This document shows positions 1 to 14,300 of a stretch of DNA of 64,000 nt, piece after piece. This stretch comes from Congeria kusceri (taxonomy: Eukaryota; Mollusca; Bivalvia; Myida; Dreissenidae), in contig CM051029.1 of NCBI GenBank assembly GCA_027627225.1, positions 4,393,283 to 4,457,282 of the forward strand. The letters are read 5' to 3'. Below the pieces are notes generated by a model that saw only the letters and a list, made by a program, of their open reading frames with translations, ran no database searches and was not told where the DNA came from. Position numbers and translations under genes: made by a program. The stretch's first letter is position 1, and each line of letters begins with the position of its first letter.

Positions 1-626
1 AACAGATGTTGTTGAAAAAACTGCGAACACAGTTCAAACCAATTCAATGTTAAGAGTATCCATCGCGCGACTCTCGGCTTGAACAAGTCACCCATTCTGG
101 AACATGAACAAAGTTTATAACATGATATCTTTGAAACGTCGACGCTGTTAGGTCTCGTTGTCTGCCAGAATGTACTAATAGGATTTTTAGTCACCTCAAG
201 GTCGGTTATTATAATCGCCAGTTTATTTTTGTTTCGTTTAATTCCTGGACATATATAGAAATGTGGCGTATGCCAGAAGTGCACTACATTACAATCTGGT
301 TAATTGGTTTGCACATATGAACATATTACAATGTACGTTCGTGATCACCAATGGTACGCACAATATAACGATCAATTATGGTTTAAACTGCGGGGAAGAT
401 ACATGCAGATCAATTAATTGTGTTAAATACAACTATTATTTCCCCTTTGATGTTGGTCATGGTTCTTAATAATATTTCTATATTTCATTCCGAATAATTA
501 AAGTCATTTTTCACTATGAAATGTGCGTATCTTTTTAACTGCAAATATATATTAATTAACTGAAAAAAGTTATACTTCATTGTAGTGACGACATTGCAAC
601 GACGTAGCTAATACGACAATCTTAGA
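1..626. other. No gene recognised
   Basis: AT-rich sequence with one 68-codon open frame (263-469) that has no splice context, signal or domain. I see nothing supportable. Confidence 0.6.
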
Positions 627-1495
<869 letters not shown>

Positions 1496-1835
1496 TAATG
1501 TGGCCTGGTGACCTAGTTTTTGATCTCATGTGACCCAGTTTCGATCTTGTCCGATATGTCATTAGGGAAAATGTTCACGGCAAGTTTCATGAAAAATGGG
1601 CTATACATGTGGCCTCTATAGTGTTCAAAAATGTGTTCTTTAATTTTCCCTAGCGACCCCAGGTGGCCCAGTTTCGAACACTTCTGATATATCATTGAAA
1701 CACATGTTCTAGGCAAGTTTCGTGAAGAATAGGCAATAAATGTGGCCTCTAGAGTGTTCATAAGATTTTTCATCAATTTTGTCCAGTGACCTAGTTTTTA
1801 AACACACTTAATACATGTGGCCTCTAGAGGGTCAG
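1496..1835. repeat. Degenerate tandem repeat 'gtgacctagttttt / tgtggcctcta'
   Basis: Three imperfect units of roughly 130-150 bp, recognisable by recurring words: tgtggcctctagagtgttcat (three times, varied), gacctagtttttgat, cagtttcgaac/atc, gcaagtttcatgaa. Words of this type are common in bivalve intergenic DNA as far as I know. An 87-codon minus-strand frame inside it is a repeat artefact. Confidence 0.75.
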
Positions 1836-1910
1836 ATGCTTAATGTTGACAGCGCACGACAAACTACGAAAAAAAGGCAACCACATCAGCCCACCATAAG
1901 CACGTTGTGC

Positions 1911-5756
<3,846 letters not shown>

Positions 5757-7846
5757 CTGAAAACAAACACAGCATATGCTTTTTTAAACAGCTATTGTGG
5801 TCACAGTTTTAATTTGTATGATATTTACAATTTGTTAAATGTGTTACGTGCTATTCTGTATACAATCAATATAGTTACAAGAGCTTGTTTTAACCCCGAT
5901 ATATCCATTTGTATGGCACTATTAGTTTCTTCAGTGGTAGTACCAGCGACAAACTGACACACCAATACATACCGGCGTACACATTGTAAATCAAAGCACT
6001 GAATACACTTTAAACATATTGGCTGTATATGCTAGGTGTAAAAATGAGGGACGGTGAACAAAATAGACTTTCGTATTATTGGTATCAAATGAACGTGTGA
6101 TTAGTTGACATTATTATTACTTAAGTTTTGCGAAATTGGTAAAATTGTCTACTAGTATCAAATATAAAAGACACGTTTAAAGTTTTTTAGCGATAGCACT
6201 TTTTTTCAACTTTACGGGATTGTTCCGTGTAATGAAATAAAATAAATATTGACTTCCTTGAGGGTGACAGTGCGTCTCGTCAACCCTCGACAAACATTGT
6301 CGACCTCGGCTTGACAGTTGTGCCTCGGGTTGACTGTCCCCCTAAAGGAAGTCAATATTTATATACTGTATCTTAAATGAAAACTGCCAGCCGTTTCAAT
6401 TAATTAACTGACTTTATTTACTCGGTTGATCATACCACTATACCGATTTAAGACTGATATACAGCTACGTGGTATATTTTGTTTTGGCTGTAAGTCATTT
6501 TACTAGATATCAACTCAACCACAAACAATTTCTTTAACATCAGAAAATCAGAATTAATAATGAATCGTTAGCCTGGCCTTCTGTAACACTTCAGGTTCGG
6601 CAAGAATAAAATAGCGGTTGGGCAAGCCGCGCCTTATAGTATTCAAAGTCTCGTCTGATACATTACGCAATACCAGGCATTATTCTGCCATTTCATATAT
6701 AAACTATATGTAAATGTAACTAAAACTGGTACATATTGCTAAAACGCTTCTTTTAAGAGTCTAACCGACAAAACACTACAATAATATTGTCAATAAAGTT
6801 GTGTTACCTTGGCGCAGAAAATGTCAGGTAACTGACATGTTTATAGGAAATTTACTTTGTAAACTTGGATCCTGTATACCATTTCTCAGAAGATATTTTA
6901 TGCTAGGATTGTGTTCCAACTGAACATCCTGAATTTCGCAAACAATTATAAATTGCCATAATTGTTGACGCTAAAAGTATAGTAAGTGCACGTAGTCACC
7001 ATGATTTAGCAATACAAAATAACTGAAGTAAAAAGTATTCATAAAATTAGTTTATTATAATAATATTGATGCAAAAGTAATTTGACAAATTCTGTAAATG
7101 TTATAAATGTTATCGCAAAATATCTGGTCTATGCATGAGACGTTTTGCACTTAAACATATTCAGCGCATAAACAATCATGTAATTAGACAATTAAATACA
7201 AATATTGGTGTATTCTTATTGTGTAGATATTAAACATATTGTAAATAGCATCTCAAGTTTGTAGTGAATATAACGGAAATATGTTTTTGCTTCTCCCGAG
7301 AAAACTATAAAAATGTCAGTTGCACAAACCTTTTGCGCCCAGCGGACCATATGCATTGTAAATATTGCTTTTAATTAAAGGTATATGTAATTTGGTTACC
7401 TTACATTTATTTGTTTGAAAGCATGGGAATATGAAATGCTTTGATTTTAAAATTGTGTTACCTGTATCTAAACAATATCCGAGACATGATTTAAAATAGA
7501 AAACGTATTTGGATATGTATAGGCTGGTATACTTAACATATTTTAGTCTTGAAGACAAAAACATAATAAAAAAGCTATCTCAAACCGAAACGAAATTTAT
7601 ATTATGCATATAATTGAATACATGACATTCTAAACAGGCTTAAAATATTCCCAAACACTCATTCTCACACACGCATTAGTTAAAAATTAATCATCAGACA
7701 TGTCGTTCCTAATATAAATAAATATACTGCTTTCCTCAGTCGCTGGATTTGCAAGTTAAGTTCAGAACGACAATTGCCCTAAATAGAACATAAAGGTTAG
7801 GTTACTCATATCTACTAGTTAAACTTTGGCATGGTGTGGTGTAAAT
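5757..7846. other. Intergenic region between divergent genes X and A
   Basis: About 2.1 kb expected to hold the promoters and possibly first exons of both genes. A foldback element lies at 6243-6358. A minus-strand open frame 7564-7463 ending in a GT donor is a weak candidate for a gene X first exon. Nothing else is supportable; no clear TATA or initiator was identified. Confidence 0.45.
6243..6358. mobile_element. Short foldback (MITE-like) element
   Basis: The ends are inverted copies: TAAATATTGACTTCCTTGAG on the left and its reverse complement with one mismatch on the right. The similarity continues inward (AGGGTGACAGT against AGGGGGACAGT) and the middle contains further inverted words (gtcaaccctcgac / gtcgacctcggcttgac). 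Total length about 115 bp, non-coding, so a MITE-like relic or palindromic repeat. Confidence 0.6.
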
Positions 7847-7901
7847 ATGGATGCCTACAATTTAGCTACAGCAATAATGTTAACACTTATATATAAACAA
7901 G
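7847..7901 (+). CDS. Gene A exon 1 (candidate start and signal peptide)
   Basis: An ATG opens 18 codons (MDAYNLATAIMLTLIYKQ) with a hydrophobic stretch NLATAIMLTLIY. It ends in CAAG|GTATTA, a donor leaving phase 1, which is what the next exon needs. An in-frame TAA lies upstream at 7820-7822. The signal peptide is weak: an acidic residue at position 2, a short core and no clear cleavage site. The true start could lie elsewhere in the 5.8-8.4 kb region. Confidence 0.4.
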
Positions 7902-8034
7902 GTATTAATATTAATTAAGATATTATTACATTACTGAAATAAATTCATGAAAAAGTACATTATGTATTTTTTTATTTACTTGTTTATTTATTTATTTATA
8001 TATGTAGTTATGTTTTTTATTTTTTTATATTTTT

Positions 8035-8069
<35 letters not shown>

Positions 8070-8082
8070 TGTATTTATGTAT

Positions 8083-8145
<63 letters not shown>

Positions 8146-8206
8146 TGTATTTATGTATTTATGTATTTATGTATTTATTTATTTATGTATTTATTTATTT
8201 ATGTAT

Positions 8207-8277
<71 letters not shown>

Positions 8278-8279
8278 TT

Positions 8280-8315
<36 letters not shown>

Positions 8316-8330
8316 AATTTATTTATGTAT

Positions 8331-8397
<67 letters not shown>

Positions 8398-11300
8398 TGT
8401 ATTTATGTATTTATTTATTTATTTATATTTCATGCCTTGAAGTTATATGTATTAATCTTTATTCGTTTGTTTATTGTTTGTTTGTTTGTTTGTTTCAGAT
8501 GTGTACACACAAATATTACAACTAGATGCAGATGCACATGAGGGTTTCGTGTCCGTGAATACAAGACTGTCATTTACGTGCACTACACCATCACCAGTGC
8601 AAATAGTTAGCTGGGTTAAAACACCCAATGGAACTACCAAAGAGGAGGATGCCGTATTTCAAGAGTTTGCCAACAGCGTGTGCAATCAATCCCCAAACAT
8701 TTTGTTAGAATGTTTCTGCAATTCCACAACTGTGTATACGTGTGCCCTTAAGACGGTTACATTATCAAACGATGGTGAAAAATGGGCCTGTTATGCTGTT
8801 ATAAATAACCTCAGGGTGAACAGCAATCTCTACACAATTAATTTGGCATGTAAGTAACTTTTGCATTATTTTATGTTAACCACAAACTAATATGTAGTCA
8901 AACAAACACATATGAAACGCGAGCTTCAACAGCATAAGAACCATCTTAATTAGCATCCGTCGGTCCATTATTTCAGGCAAGTGAGAGATTGTCTTTACGT
9001 CATATAAACACGCGTAAAATACATTTAAATTGATTGAAATTGATGTCAAAGTAAACACATGTATATTGTTTCAGTTCCTCCAACTACGTTGCCCATGTTT
9101 CCACAGACTGCAGTTTGTTATCCTGTTTACAATCAAACGTCTATTTTCACGTGTATCACATCACGGAGCCGGCCTAAACCAAGTGTCCAGTGGTTTGTTG
9201 ATGGAAGCAACATCACAGATATGGCAACCTATGCATACAGCTCGGATGTAGCAACTAGCCGTTTGCAATATACACCAAACTCTTCTGACTATCGGCAGTT
9301 AATGTGTATTGCAAGATATACATATTCAACAAAGAACGTAACTCTTCAAAGTTTTACTACATTGACAATCCAGTGTAAGGTTTTATAATGAACACTTTTC
9401 GACTTGCTTAATCAGCATTATAACGTTTCAGTTGAGCAATACTTGGCTGTTATATTTTTAAAAGAAAAACTCATATCTGAGTTGTTTGTAAAATTAATGA
9501 TAAATTAGATAAAAAAAATTACGTATCTGAGTTTCTTCAAATTTAGGATCAATTATAAATTCTACTACACATTCACAACAAAAACTTGTAATAAATGCAT
9601 GACATGGTCACAGTATTTATGCTCTGTCTGTTATATTTTCATTTCAAGATCCGGTCTCCAAACCAATAATCAAGGTAAACAAGAACAGTATAAGTTCAAC
9701 TTTATTCATACGAGAGGGTACACTAGCGGAGTTCAATTGTTCCTCTTTCGGATATCCAGCTCCGTCCTACCGCTGGATTTATTCAGGAGGAGCATCGGAC
9801 GGTCAATTTATGACTTTTAATATCAGTCGTAGAGTTTCAAACATTTCGTGCGAGTCATTCAACATCTATACTTCACTGAACGGAACTATCAGCACGCAGT
9901 CTACAATGAATGTGACAACACTTGAAGTCCATGTTTTGTGTGAGTTTTGTTTCTAGTTGCTATCACTAATGCTTAGCTTTTTTATAAATGGGTTTATTCT
10001 GCATTTCATTAAATAAAAAAAATATGCAAACTTTCATGTATTTCTTAAATCACGCATATTGCGTGCTAAACAAAGGGAGTTACATAATTGACATATCATG
10101 GGACGTATGCTTATAAGGTATTATGCTTTTTGTGTAAATACTGTCTGAGACATGACATTCATATGAACAATTTCAACCAATATGTATATCCATGGTTACA
10201 GACCCACCTACAATTAAATCTTTTATAAACAAAGAGACACAAGTATCCCTCATGGATATTACTATTAGAGTTCTTAAAGGAGACAGCATCAGCATTGTCT
10301 GTGAAAGCGACGCCAACCCTCCTGCTACGGTGTTCTGGATGGGACAGCAAATCAATTCTTCTACACTAAGGGTCACCAGTATACAGCAGGACGCGGTCTG
10401 GTTATGCCGTGCTTCCAACATTATTAATGAGACGGGCGGATTGACAGCACAGGAGTCAGTAACAAATAACTTGTCCGCAATCATATTGCGTACGTATTAT
10501 ATGCACATAGGATGTGTCATATATATTTTAAACTTGAGCAGTGCGTGTATTTTAATGCAATATTGATACACATCAATCAAATAAGGATTGATTTTATTTT
10601 CATATTATATACAGATGGTCCTAACACTCCTGCAATCACATATAGCATTCTACCAGACGTTACAAACACTGGGACTTTAACAAACAATAGAACAATAACA
10701 GTGATAGAAGGCAGTACCCTGAAGTTAACGTGCTCAGCAGAGAGTAGCCCCTATTCTAGATATTCCTGGGGTACCGGGATTGATGGGAACATCCGAAACA
10801 TATCAAATATTACGCGAATGATGAACACAAGCTATACTTGCATGGCGGAGAATACCATGGATACAACATTTAATGGAAGCGTTATTGGCAGGAACTTTTC
10901 ATCAGTTCATCTGCAAATATTGTGTTTGTATACACATTGATTTTATGTTATATTCGGATTATTTTATAAAAGAGTTTCATTTGATATTATGTTTCACAAA
11001 CACGTTTTATAACTTCATAAGTTTTTGTATTAAATTTCAGATGGCCCTGAACATATCTCAGCAACATACAACACCACAATACCAATAAATGACGTGTTAA
11101 GTGTTATCAAAGGCTGGTCATTTACAATATCATGCTATGCCAACAGTCTGCCGTCTTCAAACATTTCTTGGAGTGGACTTACACCACGTGATGGAAATGA
11201 TCTGTCTATTATCAATGCGAACACTGACATAATGAAGAACATCACCTGTACAGCAATGAATACAATGGTAGACAGCCTGGGAAACAGTGTGACCAAGAGA

Positions 11301-14300
11301 GCATCCCTCAATATTGCCATCGATGTCATGTGTAAGAACAGTTTGTTGTTTGAACATTGATATTTCAGCATTGGACTTGGTATATTCATAAACATGTTTT
11401 TAAAATTTAATATTATAAACAGGAGAGTCAGATAATGTATATTGTGAGTAAATAACAAATTATGATGCAAGATAGCATGCTTGCGATGTATTTATGAGAG
11501 TGCATAATATAGGTGTATGCATCTACATGCAAACTGCTCTGGATTCGTGCTTTATAGGATTTTCATATGTATTTGACGCACTCTATATTTGCAGACCCCC
11601 CGGTTGTAGAGCTCTTAAAAAATGTAATTGTACTCATCAACAAATCAGTCACAGTTGAGTGCAGCTTGTCTAATGTCGGTAATCCCAGCGTTTCAAACTT
11701 CACTTGGATACAAACAGATAATAAGACAACCACCCATACAGGTCAGGTCCTAAATATTGATTATGCTGAATTAACGGATGAAGGTAATTACACTTGCAAG
11801 GCAACCAATACAATGCAAGCTACAGGACACAACATTGAATATGGATCCAGCCAGTCGCATTTCTATCTCGATGTCCAGTGTAAGTTGATAACTAATTACT
11901 GTATTTTTGTGATCATTTCATTTTATTTTCACTGGTTTGTATGAAGGTCAGGGTTATTATCGTTTTACCACATGTTTGCAGTTGGTGCAAGCATATCGAA
12001 ATTCTATGCGAATACTGAAAATAACAACACAGTAATCGTAGTTCAGAATCAATCGGTAAATCTTAACTGTGTCGCTGATGGAGATCCAGAACCTGTTGTG
12101 AGCATCATTAATGCAACATTTAAAGATGGCATAATCCTCAACAAATCAGTAGCTTATACCGCCACAGCTGTACTATATCAGGCAAGATGTGAATACGACG
12201 CAGGGACTTATACATGTCAGGTCAAAAACATGCATAATCCTTCCCATCAGGAACAGTTACTGAATGTCCATGTGCAGTGTAAGTTACAGTATATCATACT
12301 TAACATGTTTAATGTTATCGCTTTTAGTTGGCCAAATTTGCATTAGTTGACTTGTTAAATGAGTTTGTAGCCCAATATTGTTATATTTGTTTCATGTTCA
12401 AGGTTCACCACGAGCATCTCCATTTTCTCCACCAATAACAGCACTGTACAAGGCTCCTAACGACACTGCTGTATTGGAATTCACAATAAAGGCTTATCCA
12501 GAACCCGACGTCACAAATTTCACTTGGTTCAAACATTCCAGCGTAAACGATATTTGGACCGTTGTTACCAATGACAGCAATTACGAGATAAGTGTCTCAG
12601 AAGACCGTTTACAGACACAATTGACAATTGTTCACGTACATTTGAACGACTTTGAAAAATATCGAGTGAACGTGTCTAATCCGATAGGTTCAACAACCGA
12701 AGTATTTCAACTTCATGCCAAGGGTGTGTTCTTTAATATTTTACTTTATAATTCATCGTTTTATCATCGTGCATTAAGTAATCTAGTAGTGTAAGCATCC
12801 ATGAGTTACGTTTTAGTAGTATTTTAGGTAGTAATTTAGTAGTAGTAGTTGTTGTTGTAATAGTAGTAGAAGTTGTAGTAGTAGTAGTAATAGCATAAGT
12901 TATAGTTGTTATTTGTTGCTGATGTTGTTGTTGTTGAATGTCTCTGAATTTGCTTACGTGTATGTAACCGGAGATAATGCACCATTTTAGCGATACCAGC
13001 ACTACCCGAAGAACTACACATTGTACGACAAGGAACAACTGAGATAGATCTCAAATGGACCCCTGGCTATAATGGCGGAGAAGAACAAACGTTCCTTATA
13101 AGGTACACAGAAATCAATCGTGAAAGCTGGAACGACATACGTGTACCTGCCAATAGGTTCACACAAACTATACGTGCATTAAGGCCAGAGACATCTTACC
13201 AAGTCAAAATGCGGGCAGAGAACAGCATTGGCAACTCCAGTTGGACTGAATATATTCAAGTATCTACCTTAGTGGAAAATGGTAGTTTGTATTAACTGAT
13301 GTTTTAAGCGCGTTGTATTTAATTAATTACATCAACATCCAATTTGCAAGTATATATGCGATAATTGTTCTATTTAGTTTTGATAAAAGACACTCGATTA
13401 AATAATTAATTACAGATGAAAAAAGCTCAACTTTACCAGCTGTCGGTGGTGCAGTAGGTGGCGTATTAGGAGTTATTGTCATCATTGCGGTTACGATAGT
13501 CGTATACAGATACAGAATTTATGGTAACCAATAATTATTTATAACATATCATTACGTTATAAAACGAAGTAGATTAAACTAAATTAATGTGTTAGCCTCA
13601 AACCAAAACATGCATTTTGCATATGAAAGCGTATGTAAAATTATCGACTATTAATTGTACTATTTGTTTCTGATCTAGATCTGAAAACGTCTGCTTCGCA
13701 GCAAAACGTTAGACACAGGTAATATTCTCATATATTTTCAACATATAATTGATTGCTTCTAACATTACCGTTGTGTCTGCTGCATTGCATTATTACGAAA
13801 TAATTTTGGTGTACAGCTGATTGTGTCGTTTTTGGCACTGCTGATAATGAATACATCTTGAGTATATGTAGTGTATTTTTAATATACGTGTATTTTAAAA
13901 TTTAACGCACATTCACTTAATCAACATTGTAAATATAAGCTACTCGTTTATCATAAGACTATATATAAGTATGTATCTTATCTCTGTTCAAAGTTCGCAA
14001 AAAAAACGACGGGGATGCGAGACATATGAAAACTTAGGTAAAGTTCTTTGACTATTTATGTATTGCTGCCCAGCTAGAAACACAGGGTAATACATTGTTT
14101 TCGGATGTAAACATTTGGTTACTGCCAAGTCTATACGTATATGGTTATTGTAGGAATGCTCGTTTCTTTTATCGGTCGGTGTTTAAAAATATCGCTTTGC
14201 TGAAGTACTTACGTGCATGAAACAATTGCGTTATAAATCAGAGATAGATGTGAATCCCGAAAATCTTGTGTATGAAATAAAACTACTTATAATTCCCATT

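Noticed and set aside
1513..1776. 87-codon minus-strand frame
   Set aside because: Lies wholly in a degenerate tandem repeat, and its residues repeat with the DNA unit.
7947..8541. Overlapping FIYL-repeat frames up to 154 codons
   Set aside because: Translation of the (TTTA)n microsatellite inside intron 1 of gene A.
10159..11470. Minus-strand frames of 63-111 codons over gene A Ig exons
   Set aside because: Antisense shadows of real coding exons that have matched splice sites on the plus strand.
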